62,417 nt of DNA, taken from the NCBI GenBank assembly GCA_001897835.1, contig MKUN01000038.1, positions 1 to 62,417 of the forward strand, written 5' to 3'. Below, one piece after another: positions 6,905 to 15,020 of the stretch; the first letter of the stretch is position 1; each line of letters starts with the position of its first letter. The notes beneath the pieces were generated by a model that searched no databases, was not told the DNA's origin, and saw only the letters and a program-made list of their open reading frames with translations. This DNA comes from Bacteroidetes bacterium 46-16 (GTDB lineage: Bacteria > Bacteroidota > Bacteroidia > Chitinophagales > Chitinophagaceae). The position numbers and the translations under genes were made by a program.

Positions 6905-8026
6905 TTATAAACTTTTACCACGCAAGAAAAAAAGAAACTGCTCTTTTGATTTATCCGTAAAGCTGGTAGTGCTATGAAAGAAGCCCGGATTAACCCGTTC
7001 AGATTTCAGCACCAGGTCAAGGTATAAGTCCAGGTTGGTTTGCTGTTGCGCATTCATGCCCCCGATCAGCTGTTCCAGTTCTTCGATAGTGTGCGTATTT
7101 ATGAACTTTGAAAACTTGCCGATCAATCCTACTATTACATCTGATGCCTGAGTCAGCCTATCAGCTTTTGAATCCAGGAAATGGTAATTGTGCAATACCT
7201 GTCCATTTAAAATAATGTCGTCGTTGGCAAATTCATTTTGAATATCAGCCTCCGCATCAAAATAATGTGTTGACCGGGCAAAGGTGTATACCGGCCTCAT
7301 ATAAAATGCGGTAAATCCACTGATCAGCATGTGATCTGTTTCATCCATGATAAAAGGAAGTGAATTAGCTTTACGTGCCTGTTGCAGTATTTGCCTCAAT
7401 GATACCAGACCAACATGAAGCTCCTCCTCATCTTCATATTTTTCAATCAGCGCTACCAATTCATCAATGAAGCCCGGAACATCCTTTTCTTCAATGTTCG
7501 GATACTTGTACCGGAAAAATAGGTCTGTAACAATGTCTATCTCTCTTTGACATATAATGTAGAGGTTTGTTTTCAGCATGGCGCTGAATTGCATACCGAG
7601 CTGCATGGCGGGCTTGGAGTAGTGTATGGCCGAGTCTACAATATCTACCAATGAGTAATATAGCAGGTTCAAACTGGAATAATGCAGGTAAAGCGCACTC
7701 CTCAATAAATAATTTAAGAAGGTAGTCAGCTTTGTTGAGCGCAGGCAGTCTTCAAAGCCATTCGTGGCTATATGTTTTAGCTTAACCTCAGTTACGTTAG
7801 GTTGTAAGTCCAGCCCGCTAAAAATATCGTTTATGTCAGGCCGTTCACCAAAGTATGCAAGACCACCCAGGATAAAATCAGAATGGAAAACGGTATTGAA
7901 ATCACCGGCTTTAAGGTGAAATTTTTTGACATTGTTTGTTTCATCGTAATAAAAGGTACAGACCAAGTCAAAGTCAATATTGGGATTAGTGAGTTTTATA
8001 AAATGTACTATTTCTGTTACGTCCAT
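6905..8026 (-). CDS. DUF3800-like (RNase H-fold) protein, first gene of a pair with a protease
   Basis: 373 residues. The N-terminus has the DE motif of DUF3800 proteins (FYYDETNN, Asp28-Glu29), then FILGGLAYFG (about 51-60), a TEVKLKH segment (Glu80-Lys82), and near the C-terminus DSKADRLTQASDVIVGLIGKF. The last resembles the conserved LQLADLIAG motif with its final aspartate. Together these fit the acidic active site of an RNase H-like nuclease fold. The family is broad and mostly uncharacterised, and some members lie in phage or defence contexts. It is followed after 5 bases by the trypsin-like protease gene. The assignment rests on motif spacing only, so a structure prediction would be decisive. 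Confidence 0.65.
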   Translation of the reverse strand: MDVTEIVHFIKLTNPNIDFDLVCTFYYDETNNVKKFHLKAGDFNTVFHSDFILGGLAYFGERPDINDIFSGLDLQPNVTEVKLKHIATNGFEDCLRSTKLTTFLNYLLRSALYLHYSSLNLLYYSLVDIVDSAIHYSKPAMQLGMQFSAMLKTNLYIICQREIDIVTDLFFRYKYPNIEEKDVPGFIDELVALIEKYEDEEELHVGLVSLRQILQQARKANSLPFIMDETDHMLISGFTAFYMRPVYTFARSTHYFDAEADIQNEFANDDIILNGQVLHNYHFLDSKADRLTQASDVIVGLIGKFSKFINTHTIEELEQLIGGMNAQQQTNLDLYLDLVLKSERVNPGFFHSTTSFTDKSKEQFLFFLRGKSL

Positions 8027-8045
8027 ATAATCAATAAATTGGCTG

Positions 8046-8053
8046 CAAAATTA
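8046..8053 (-). promoter_or_regulatory. Possible -7 box (TAATTTTG, minus strand) of the DUF3800-like/protease operon
   Basis: Read on the minus strand this is TAATTTTG, matching TAnnTTTG, 19 bases before the start codon at 8026. No -33 TTG is evident. Confidence 0.4.
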
Positions 8054-8209
8054 CGGGTAATAGCCTTTCTTCTTTAATAATGTTTCTTAAAAAGAACAAA
8101 ATCGATTAAATTGGGTATTATAAGGAACGTTATTATTTAGCCAGAGAGGTATAATTTAAAAACATTGTAAGTATTTGTGATTTGGGGCATTTCAATAGAA
8201 AATGCGTTT

Positions 8210-8262
8210 AATGTTTCATATAATACACAAAATAGCTAACTTTGCATATTATATGAAACATT
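8210..8262. promoter_or_regulatory. Inverted-repeat operator of the hipBA operon
   Basis: AATGTTTCATATAAT (8210-8224) and ATTATATGAAACATT (8248-8262) are perfect 15-base inverted arms separated by 23 bases. The right arm abuts the hipB start codon and the -7 box lies between the arms. This is the geometry expected for repression by a HipB dimer or by the HipBA complex. Confidence 0.75.
8237..8244 (+). promoter_or_regulatory. -7 box (TAACTTTG) of the hipBA promoter
   Basis: Exact TAnnTTTG match, 18 bases before the hipB ATG and enclosed by the two operator arms, so bound repressor would block RNA polymerase. Confidence 0.6.
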
Positions 8263-8580
8263 ATGAAAGAGCAGATCGTCATAATGCCTAAAGGGCAAAA
8301 AATACTTGCAACTTTAGGTGAGAACTTAAAATTAGCCCGTTTACGGCGTAAACTGGGTACTGAGCAGATAGCAGAACGTGCGGGGATTAGCAGAAAGACT
8401 CTCTGGCAAATAGAGAAAGGTGTTCCTTCTGTTGCCATGGGCGCTTATTTTCAGGTTTTATTTGCAATGGGGTTGGAAAAAGACTTTTTAAAGCTGGCAG
8501 CAGACGATGAATTTGGACGTAAGCTACAGGACGCTGGATTGATCACCAAAGAGCGGGCACCAAAAAGAAATAAAAACTAA
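8263..8580 (+). CDS. hipB: HipB-type antitoxin, XRE-family repressor
   Basis: 105 residues with a lambda-repressor-like HTH at about 13-70: LGENLKLARLRRKLGTEQIA, ERAGISRKTLWQIEKGVPSV, and MGAYFQVLFAMGLE. The C-terminus is lysine- and arginine-rich. HipB antitoxins bind operator DNA as dimers and hold HipA inactive. The stop codon overlaps the hipA start by one base (TAATG), so translation is coupled. The perfect inverted repeat directly upstream, with the promoter box between its arms, indicates autoregulation. Confidence 0.9.
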   Translation: MKEQIVIMPKGQKILATLGENLKLARLRRKLGTEQIAERAGISRKTLWQIEKGVPSVAMGAYFQVLFAMGLEKDFLKLAADDEFGRKLQDAGLITKERAPKRNKN

Positions 8581-9839
8581 TGGCGGTAGCTAATAAAATA
8601 ATATACGTATATGCTGATTGGGAAGGCCTGAAGGACAAGCCGGTCCTGATGGGAACATTAAGTGCGGAGTACTTACGCGGTAAGGAAATCTTCTCATTTG
8701 AATATACAGAACTTTGGCTGCAATCAAAGCAGCCGTTGAGTTTGGATCCTAATCTACAGTTATTTCGGGGACAACAATACAACAACGAAGAGAAGCCTAA
8801 CTTTGGATTGTTCCTTGATTCATCCCCGGACCGATGGGGACGAGTGCTTATGCGGCGCCGCGAATCTATTCTTGCCAGGAAAAAAGGCAATAAACCCGCG
8901 ACCTTATTTGAATCCGATTACTTGTTGGGTGTATATGATGAGCACCGAATGGGTGGACTAAGGTTTAAGGCAGATCCGGAGGCTGAATTTCTGAGCGCGG
9001 AAAAAGAACTGGCATCGCCTCCATGGACCTCATTACGAGAACTGGAATATGCCAGTCTGCAGTTGGAAAAAGAAGATTTCGATGATAACGACGAAGAGTT
9101 GAAATGGTTGAACATGCTTATGGCACCGGGTTCTTCATTAGGCGGTGCACGGCCAAAAGCAAGCGTTAAAGATCCTAAAGGAAATCTATGGATCGCAAAA
9201 TTCCCGAGTGGCAGTGATAACAGAAATATTGGTGCATGGGAAATGGTAGTCTGGCGAATAGCCAGTAATGCAGGTGTAAAAGTAGCACCGGCTATGATCA
9301 GGCAGTTTTCAAGCAAGCACCATACATTTCTGAACCAGCGTTTTGACAGGAATAAAGATGAAAGGTTGCACTTTGCATCTGCTATGACGTTGCTTGGTTA
9401 TAATGACGGAACAGATTATAAGGATGGCGTAAGCTATATAGAACTTGCGGAATTTATAACACAGCAGGGCGGCAATGTTACCGAGGACTTGAAAGAGTTG
9501 TGGCGGAGGATAGTGCTGAACATCTGTATAAAAAATACCGATGACCATTTACGCAATCACGGTTTTTTGCTTTCTCCATCGGGATGGATATTATCGCCTA
9601 TCTATGATGTGAACCCGTTTCCGGAAGGAACCGGATTGACACTGAACATTTCACTAGATGACAATTCACTTGACGTGGATCTTGCCTTATCAGTAATACA
9701 ATATTTCCGGTTGCAGCAGGCTGAAGCTGAAGAAATCATTGAACAAGTAAGAAAGGCGGCAAATGGTTGGAGGACAATTGCTGATGAGATAGGCATCAGC
9801 CGAAGAGAGCAGGAAAGCATGGAAGTAGCATTTGAGTAA
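8580..9839 (+). CDS. hipA: HipA-type serine/threonine kinase toxin
   Basis: 419 residues, close to the usual length of HipA. It has the N-terminal subdomain (GTLSAEYLRGKEIFSFEY), the PDRWGR segment, the glycine-rich loop GSSLGGARPKA (the region of the regulatory serine in HipA), IAKFPSG with the ATP-binding lysine, the catalytic NTDDHLRNHGF motif (Asp at about 321) and the metal-binding YDVNP motif. All kinase residues appear present. In E. coli the kinase phosphorylates glutamyl-tRNA synthetase and causes growth arrest. The target of this divergent member is not known. It is coupled to hipB and followed 36 bases later by an AIPR gene. Confidence 0.92.
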   Translation: MAVANKIIYVYADWEGLKDKPVLMGTLSAEYLRGKEIFSFEYTELWLQSKQPLSLDPNLQLFRGQQYNNEEKPNFGLFLDSSPDRWGRVLMRRRESILARKKGNKPATLFESDYLLGVYDEHRMGGLRFKADPEAEFLSAEKELASPPWTSLRELEYASLQLEKEDFDDNDEELKWLNMLMAPGSSLGGARPKASVKDPKGNLWIAKFPSGSDNRNIGAWEMVVWRIASNAGVKVAPAMIRQFSSKHHTFLNQRFDRNKDERLHFASAMTLLGYNDGTDYKDGVSYIELAEFITQQGGNVTEDLKELWRRIVLNICIKNTDDHLRNHGFLLSPSGWILSPIYDVNPFPEGTGLTLNISLDDNSLDVDLALSVIQYFRLQQAEAEEIIEQVRKAANGWRTIADEIGISRREQESMEVAFE

Positions 9840-9875
9840 CTACAAACCATTATAAAAGTTAAAGAAACATAGTTT

Positions 9876-11549
9876 ATGAGTAAGATTACAGTAAACAGAA
9901 TAAAAAACTACCTTGAAAAAACATTCAAGGGTAAAATAGACCTGACAGATATTGAGAAAAAAACAGCCGAGGAGCAGCAGAAAAACTTTCTGTCCAGAGC
10001 TCTTGCGGCATACAGTTTAACGGTTGAGGCCGGTATTAACGCTGATGAAGCCGGTAAAGCAGTTACGGACGGATATGATGATAACGGTATTGATGCAATA
10101 TATTTTGACAGACAATCCAAAAATCTTTGGCTGATCCAATCCAAATTTATTGAGAGTGGCACCGGCGGCATAGATAATGGCGACGTTGAAAAGTATGCAA
10201 AAGGTGTAAAGAAATTGATAGACGGAGATTTCGCAAGATTTAACGAGAAAGTTAATAAGCTACAGGATGATATACTGGAGGCGCTGGATGATCCCAACGT
10301 GAAAATTCAGATTCTGTTTGCCTATACAGGGAAGGAACTTTCTTCACATAATAAAGCATCAATTGACGACCTGCTTAATGAGCAAAATGACCCGGAAGAG
10401 ATATTATTTTTCACCAATTTTAATATCGACAAGGTTTATAAAGGCCTTGAAACAGGTGTAGGGAATACACCTATCAATGAAGATATTATGCTTTCGAGCT
10501 GGGGGCATATTGAAGACCCATACAAATCTTACTATGGGCAAATCACAGGAACTGAACTGGGTGGCCTTTGGGACAAATATGGCAGACGGTTATTTACAGA
10601 AAACATCCGTAGCTTTCTGGGTATATCATCCGTTAATGATGAAATAATAAAAACGATCAAATCTGAACCGGAAAACTTTATTTATTTCAACAATGGTATA
10701 ACAATACTCTGCGAAAGCATCAGGAAGAAACCAATAGGTGGTGCAGACAAAGCCATTGGAGCGTTTCACTGTACAGGCATAGCCGTTGTAAACGGCGCAC
10801 AGACACTTGGCTCTATAGGCTCCCTAAACACTACCAATCCTGATGAATTGAGCAAAGTAAAAGTGCTCGTGAAATTCATATCCCTGGAGGACAGCCCGGA
10901 AGGGTTCGGACAGCGAATTACCATTGCTACGAATACTCAGAATAAAGTAGAAAAGAAAGACTTCGTATCGCTGGATACGGAACAGGCGCGGTTGAAAATA
11001 GAGCTAAAGCTGGAAAATATCGATTATCACTATAAGCGGACAGATGAAAAAGTGATAGCTGATGATCATAATTACATGCTGGAAGAAGTAGCCTACAGCC
11101 TTGCTTGTCTTTTCAAAAACGTGGACTATTCGACTATGATTAAAAAGGAGTCCGGCAGGCTTTGGGAAGACGTTACCAAAGAACCATATACAGACCTGTT
11201 TAATCAAAATACCTCAGCACAAAAAATAATAAAAGCAGTAAGGATATACAGGTTTATCTCTGAGCAAATGGACGATATGGCCTGGGAAGCAGAAGGACGC
11301 CAAAGAAGCATATACCGTTATGGAAACGCGTTTGTAGCTCATGTTATTTTTCAAAAAATGAAAAAAGCTATCTGGGCAGATAGTTATACAGACTTTGAAA
11401 AATTCTTTGCGGATGAGCTGCCGGAAATGACTGGTAGGTACATCCAACAGCTTGAAGATACAATAGAGGCAGAATATCCTGATGCTATGATCGTGTATGT
11501 TCTAAGGAACTATACAAAGTGCCGTAGGTTAGAAACCTTAATGGTCTAA
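9876..11549 (+). CDS. AIPR-family protein (abortive phage infection related) with nuclease-like N-terminus
   Basis: 557 residues. The AIPR signature is clear: FIYFNNGITILCES (about 268-281), GIAVVNGAQTLGSIG and RITIATNTQNKVEKKDF. The N-terminal domain has a PD-(D/E)XK-like pattern, GYDDNGIDAIYF (Asp73) then LWLIQSKF (Gln88-x-Lys90), as in Mrr-type restriction folds. AIPR proteins were named from abortive infection systems, and several members are nucleases or translocases linked to restriction. It lies downstream of hipBA on the same strand, 36 bases apart, and ends at a strong terminator. It may be part of the same transcript or an independent defence gene. Confidence 0.85.
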   Translation: MSKITVNRIKNYLEKTFKGKIDLTDIEKKTAEEQQKNFLSRALAAYSLTVEAGINADEAGKAVTDGYDDNGIDAIYFDRQSKNLWLIQSKFIESGTGGIDNGDVEKYAKGVKKLIDGDFARFNEKVNKLQDDILEALDDPNVKIQILFAYTGKELSSHNKASIDDLLNEQNDPEEILFFTNFNIDKVYKGLETGVGNTPINEDIMLSSWGHIEDPYKSYYGQITGTELGGLWDKYGRRLFTENIRSFLGISSVNDEIIKTIKSEPENFIYFNNGITILCESIRKKPIGGADKAIGAFHCTGIAVVNGAQTLGSIGSLNTTNPDELSKVKVLVKFISLEDSPEGFGQRITIATNTQNKVEKKDFVSLDTEQARLKIELKLENIDYHYKRTDEKVIADDHNYMLEEVAYSLACLFKNVDYSTMIKKESGRLWEDVTKEPYTDLFNQNTSAQKIIKAVRIYRFISEQMDDMAWEAEGRQRSIYRYGNAFVAHVIFQKMKKAIWADSYTDFEKFFADELPEMTGRYIQQLEDTIEAEYPDAMIVYVLRNYTKCRRLETLMV

Positions 11550-11578
11550 ATATTTTCATGGTGATAGGGTTTATAGGG

Positions 11579-11606
11579 GCTGGCCCGTTGTCTGGCCAGC
11601 TTTTTT
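11579..11606 (+). terminator. Rho-independent terminator after the AIPR gene
   Basis: GCTGGCC (11579-11585) and GGCCAGC (11594-11600) form a 7-base-pair stem with an 8-base loop followed directly by six T residues (11601-11606). Confidence 0.85.
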
Positions 11607-11706
11607 GTTGCCTGCCAGTTCTCCATGTGTACATGACAAGTATCTTTTAATATCTTTTTACTATATTTAGTATATCCTATTGTTTGCCTGTTGAATCTAT
11701 TATGAA

Positions 11707-12351
11707 GTGAGAGAACAAATAGTAGCATATAAGGGCGTAGAGCTCATCTTTGTTATTTACGATGGTACCGTTCAGGGTTACAATAAGTTCCTGGAAACCA
11801 CAACCAATATACAGGGCGGTGGGGGCAGGATATATACCAATCAATTTACAGAAAGAGTGCAGGGTAAGATTAAGCCCGTTAAGTCAGAGACCAGACACAA
11901 GTACATTACCGAATTTTCTGTTGTAGAGGATGACGGCAAGGAAGTCTCCGTCCGGCTTATAAACAATGCCAGTGCTTTTCGCGACGGGCAATCCGTTTCT
12001 GTTTGGATTGAAAATAATGGCAAACGTGTTTATAAGATCATCAACTATAATATAGCGAACACTACCAGTGTGAACTCAATAAAAGATATTGTCAAGAGCA
12101 ATAACTATTACTTCAATGAATACCTGAAGGCTAATTTTCTGGTGAATATTTTATGGCGGTTAACCCAGGTTGCAATATTGGCATTAATAATTTGGTTCAC
12201 GATCGATATCTTCAAGGGCAAAGATATCCTCGCTACAATCATAGGGTTTGCCGTCATAATCATACCGGTCATTCTCATATACAGACTCATAAAGAACCTT
12301 ATCAAGTCTAGTCTTATTAAAGGGTTAAAGCAGATGATTAAAGGGCGCTGA
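11707..12351 (+). CDS. Two-helix membrane protein of unknown function
   Basis: 214 residues. The first about 120 are soluble and beta-rich (VELIFVIYDGTVQGYNKF, TEFSVVEDDGKEVSVRLI). Two adjacent membrane helices follow near the C-terminus (LTQVAILALIIWFTIDIF and TIIGFAVIIIPVILIYRLI), with a short basic tail. The start is GTG at 11707, since no in-frame ATG precedes the conserved-looking N-terminus. It stands alone between the AIPR terminator and the convergent minus-strand cluster. Small soluble-plus-two-helix proteins are seen among membrane-active defence effectors and among unrelated stress proteins. Neither role can be claimed here. Confidence 0.6.
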   Translation: MREQIVAYKGVELIFVIYDGTVQGYNKFLETTTNIQGGGGRIYTNQFTERVQGKIKPVKSETRHKYITEFSVVEDDGKEVSVRLINNASAFRDGQSVSVWIENNGKRVYKIINYNIANTTSVNSIKDIVKSNNYYFNEYLKANFLVNILWRLTQVAILALIIWFTIDIFKGKDILATIIGFAVIIIPVILIYRLIKNLIKSSLIKGLKQMIKGR

Positions 12352-12408
12352 ATATTGTTGTGCGTTAACACTATGTCATCACTCATTTACAGCCTCGTCA
12401 ATAAGTAT

Positions 12409-12975
12409 TTATAGTATCAACAACACATCTTTTGGTGGGAATTTACCTCCTATTGCTGCTTTTTCTGCTTGCCCTGGAAGCTCTATTACTACATGAGAGA
12501 ATATTCCGTTCCCTAACTGTTCGATATTTCCATAGAAACCACCTTTGCCGTCCGGTTTCATTTTTATGTAGTGATTACCACTCTGATAAAAATAACGGTC
12601 ATCAATGGTTCTCAATTCCTTTTTGCCATCAGGGAATTCTGCTACTAATTGTAGTGATACTGGCTCTGTTGACAATTTACCTATTGGTATCGTACACGAA
12701 AGATGCAACCCTTCTGGAATGAATGCAGCAACCCGATCATTGCGCATCACGATATTAAAATAATGATTTAAAAAGCTATGGTTAGTTTCCATGTCGGTTG
12801 CTACACTTGGCTGATAAAAGATAACGGCAGAAACACTCTTATTAGGGTAGAGCTTAAAATAATCCTGCAGCCATTCACAACACTTGTTAACGGATGCCGT
12901 CGGCGGCAGATGTATCAGGATTGCATTAGCTAGCCCTAAACCTTCATTAGCGCATGCTTTGTCAGGTTCACACAA
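12409..12975 (-). CDS. C-terminal part of a frameshifted hypothetical protein
   Basis: 188 residues if begun at the TTG at 12975, but this is probably not an independent gene. Its first residues overlap the end of the gene at 12936-13487 in another frame. The two products read naturally as one protein when joined near 12948-12953 (the upstream KIDDACVNLTKHA followed by NEGLGLANAILIHLPP). The remainder has beta-type segments (VSAVIFYQPSV, CTIPIGKLS, VSLQLVAEFPDGKK) and ends near KFPPKDVLLIL. No domain is recognised. The probable original product is about 365 residues. Confidence 0.5.
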   Translation of the reverse strand: MCEPDKACANEGLGLANAILIHLPPTASVNKCCEWLQDYFKLYPNKSVSAVIFYQPSVATDMETNHSFLNHYFNIVMRNDRVAAFIPEGLHLSCTIPIGKLSTEPVSLQLVAEFPDGKKELRTIDDRYFYQSGNHYIKMKPDGKGGFYGNIEQLGNGIFSHVVIELPGQAEKAAIGGKFPPKDVLLIL

Positions 12976-13487
12976 GCATCATCGATTTTACTGAAGAGAT
13001 TTTCATGTTCATTCTTATGATACAGGCCCGATATAATCAGCGTATAAGATTTGAAGGCAGGATGGTATTGATCTATATTCTGTTCAAATGGGTGAAGTAT
13101 AACCGTCCAATCCAGATTTGTATTACCTTCCTCAAATCCTTTCGATTCGTCTTTACGGTTTGCCAGGTAGGTAAATCCTGCTTTTCTCTCAAAAATATTT
13201 CCGAGATTATCTTTCAGTTTATTCCAATTTTTTTGATCAGGATATTTTACAGGACTATCAATGACAATATGGAGTGGTGGACAATCGATTTCAACTATTA
13301 GCTGCTTAATATAAACTTCAATATCTGTTGCCTGTTGCTCAAATCGTGTCTCATGCACGGACATTCCATAGTTCTTTATTGATGTTCTCAAACTTCCACC
13401 TTCTTTAAGCAGTATGGTGCCGTCATAACCTGCCTGGTCCCGTTTGGCCGGTATAACTTTTGATTCATCATTATGGAATAAAGCCAA
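12936..13487 (-). CDS. N-terminal part of a frameshifted hypothetical protein
   Basis: 183 residues starting MALFHNDESKVIPAKRDQAG and ending in LTKHALMKV before a TAG stop. An early segment (GYDGTILLKEGGSLRTSIKNYGMS) has a D-then-IK spacing faintly like restriction-endonuclease folds, but this is weak. It begins 5 bases after the stop of the 99-residue gene at 13493, so it belongs to the minus-strand operon. The frame continues in the -1 register into 12409-12975, which suggests a one-base deletion or insertion near 12950. Confidence 0.55.
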   Translation of the reverse strand: MALFHNDESKVIPAKRDQAGYDGTILLKEGGSLRTSIKNYGMSVHETRFEQQATDIEVYIKQLIVEIDCPPLHIVIDSPVKYPDQKNWNKLKDNLGNIFERKAGFTYLANRKDESKGFEEGNTNLDWTVILHPFEQNIDQYHPAFKSYTLIISGLYHKNEHENLFSKIDDACVNLTKHALMKV

Positions 13488-13492
13488 TCCTA

Positions 13493-13792
13493 TTATCTCA
13501 AAGATGGCGCCTTGACTATTTTTTTATCGTTTGATTTGCTCTTATCCACTTGATCCTTTGTCCATGCGCTATCAATTGCAGACATAGTTTTTATACTGGA
13601 TGCAAGCGTATATAGTTCTGCGGTTGACAACTCATCACTGCGTTCCCACAATTCCTGTATCGGATGCCCGTCCTTTTTGCATAACCATTCTTCAGAATAA
13701 GCATCGACCAGCACTTTGAAGAACTTGTCCATTTCTTCATTTCCAATGTTAGAGCTTGAGCGGCGTCTTTTAAAATATTGAAGTTCGGGCAT
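13493..13792 (-). CDS. Hypothetical protein, 99 residues, in the minus-strand cluster
   Basis: A small helical protein (MDKFFKVLVDAYSEEWLCKK, LSTAELYTLASSIKTM) with a lysine-rich C-terminus. It is tightly packed between the genes at 13801 (8 bases upstream) and 13487 (5 bases downstream), which supports it being a real co-transcribed gene. No function is recognised. Confidence 0.6.
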   Translation of the reverse strand: MPELQYFKRRRSSSNIGNEEMDKFFKVLVDAYSEEWLCKKDGHPIQELWERSDELSTAELYTLASSIKTMSAIDSAWTKDQVDKSKSNDKKIVKAPSLR

Positions 13793-13800
13793 TGGTGAGG

Positions 13801-14076
13801 CTATTGTAATTTCTTGGAGAAGAACTTTCTGATTTCGGTCATTTGTTCTTCAATATGCTCTTTTATGTAGTTCTTTCGTTGCATGTATTCCTGGGCAATC
13901 TGCAACACTTCATTTAATGAGATACCCTTATCTGTGGCTATCCTTCGAAGCTCCTTTGCCCTTTTCTCATCCGCAGGATGCCCTGCGAAAATACCGTCCT
14001 CTGAACCGAAGCAGCCTGGCATACTTTGTTTCAAGGAATCTAATACTTCCACTTTCAAATCATGCTCTCTTGACAT
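13801..14076 (-). CDS. Small helical hypothetical protein
   Basis: About 91 residues from ATG 14076 (MSREHDLKVEVLDSLKQS). It has a short conserved-looking core (FAGHPADEKRAKELRRIATDKG) and a charged helical C-terminus that could be a coiled coil (YIKEHIEEQMTEIRKFF). An upstream ATG at 14106 adds ten hydrophobic residues and is less likely. It sits inside the minus-strand cluster, upstream of the 99-residue gene. The function is unknown. Confidence 0.6.
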   Translation of the reverse strand: MSREHDLKVEVLDSLKQSMPGCFGSEDGIFAGHPADEKRAKELRRIATDKGISLNEVLQIAQEYMQRKNYIKEHIEEQMTEIRKFFSKKLQ

Positions 14077-14175
14077 ACAAAATAGTTTTAAAATAAAAGC
14101 CAACAATCCTGTTGGCGTGTAAAATTAGTTAACTATTCCATGGCATAGACAAAGCAGGAGTTCGACTTCATATTT

Positions 14176-14544
14176 CTATGGTTTCTTTCCTCTTCTGTTG
14201 CGAACGGTTCTTGCCTTTTCAAGTTCTTTATGATAATTCCAAGCTTCGCTCTCTGTAATAGCATCCATATAACGAGCAAAGTCTGTGAACGTCTTTCCAA
14301 GAGCGGATAGGACAACATTTATCGTGCTGATTTTAGGATTTGAGTTGCCGGTAAACAGATCTGACAAAGTTGCTTTTCGCAAATCTGCGGCACTTGATAA
14401 TTGCCCTAAAGATGTAATCAAAGTAGGTTTGCCTCTCCCTTCTGTCTTCAACCTCTCGTTCTCTTCCATCAATTTCTTGAAGGCCAAACCGACTTTAAGC
14501 TGCCCTAAAAGCTGCTCTTTGCCTATATGTTTATCCTTTTCCAT
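14176..14544 (-). CDS. XRE-like HTH regulator at the head of the minus-strand cluster
   Basis: 122 residues. A basic helical N-terminus (MEKDKHIGKEQLLGQLKVGL) is followed at about 45-95 by an HTH-like stretch: LGQLSSAADLRKATLSDLFT, GNSNPKISTINVVLSALGKT. The second part (KISTINVVLSALG) is typical of the scaffold helices of lambda-repressor folds. The C-terminus is arginine- and lysine-rich. An inverted repeat, TGTTACG-6-CGTAACA, lies about 30 bases before the start codon and is a plausible autoregulatory site. It probably controls the genes downstream on the minus strand. Confidence 0.7.
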   Translation of the reverse strand: MEKDKHIGKEQLLGQLKVGLAFKKLMEENERLKTEGRGKPTLITSLGQLSSAADLRKATLSDLFTGNSNPKISTINVVLSALGKTFTDFARYMDAITESEAWNYHKELEKARTVRNRRGKKP

Positions 14545-14575
14545 GTGGAAAAGAACATTCTTTTCTAAAATATTT

Positions 14576-14595
14576 TGTTACGGTGTAGCGTAACA
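14576..14595. promoter_or_regulatory. Inverted repeat upstream of the HTH gene
   Basis: TGTTACG (14576-14582) and CGTAACA (14589-14595) are perfect 7-base arms with a 6-base spacer, 32 bases before the ATG at 14544. This suits a dimeric repressor. Confidence 0.45.
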
Positions 14596-14748
14596 TCAAA
14601 ATAATTTCGTAAATTGTGCTTGGTATTGGCGCATGTATTCTGTCATTGCTGGAGACTGCCTTGGCTTACGTAACTGGTAACGGGCTAAGGACTTGCCAGT
14701 TCTTCGGCTTATAGTTTAAGATTGAGCTAATAAAAGTGAAATGAATGG

Positions 14749-14988
14749 CTATTTAAAGGCTTCAAAGTTAAAGTCGAACAGTTCTTTTGGATGCACATGC
14801 AATCCTTCGGCAATAGATATAATAGTTGCCAAAGTTGGACTATGCTCGCCATTCTTGACTCGGTATATCTGTTTAGTTTCAAGATTACCGATAGCTGCCA
14901 CTTCTTCAGGTGTCATGCCCTTGGCTTTTATTAGCTCATCAAGATGCTTGCCAAAGGCTTTAAGATATTGCTGATCGCGCCCTTTCAC
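14749..14988 (-). CDS. Small XRE-family HTH regulator
   Basis: 79 residues, nearly all of it a lambda-repressor-like HTH: FGKHLDELIKAKGMTPEEVA, AIGNLETKQIYRVKNGEHSP, TLATIISIAEGLHVHPKELF. No extra effector domain is present. A perfect 20-base palindrome at 15021-15040 lies upstream, which suggests the protein represses its own promoter. It is divergent from the large T9SS surface protein at 15392 and might also affect transcription in that direction. Confidence 0.85.
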   Translation of the reverse strand: MKGRDQQYLKAFGKHLDELIKAKGMTPEEVAAIGNLETKQIYRVKNGEHSPTLATIISIAEGLHVHPKELFDFNFEAFK

Positions 14989-15020
14989 AGCATTGAAAGT
15001 GCGTAGATATAGTCGAATAA

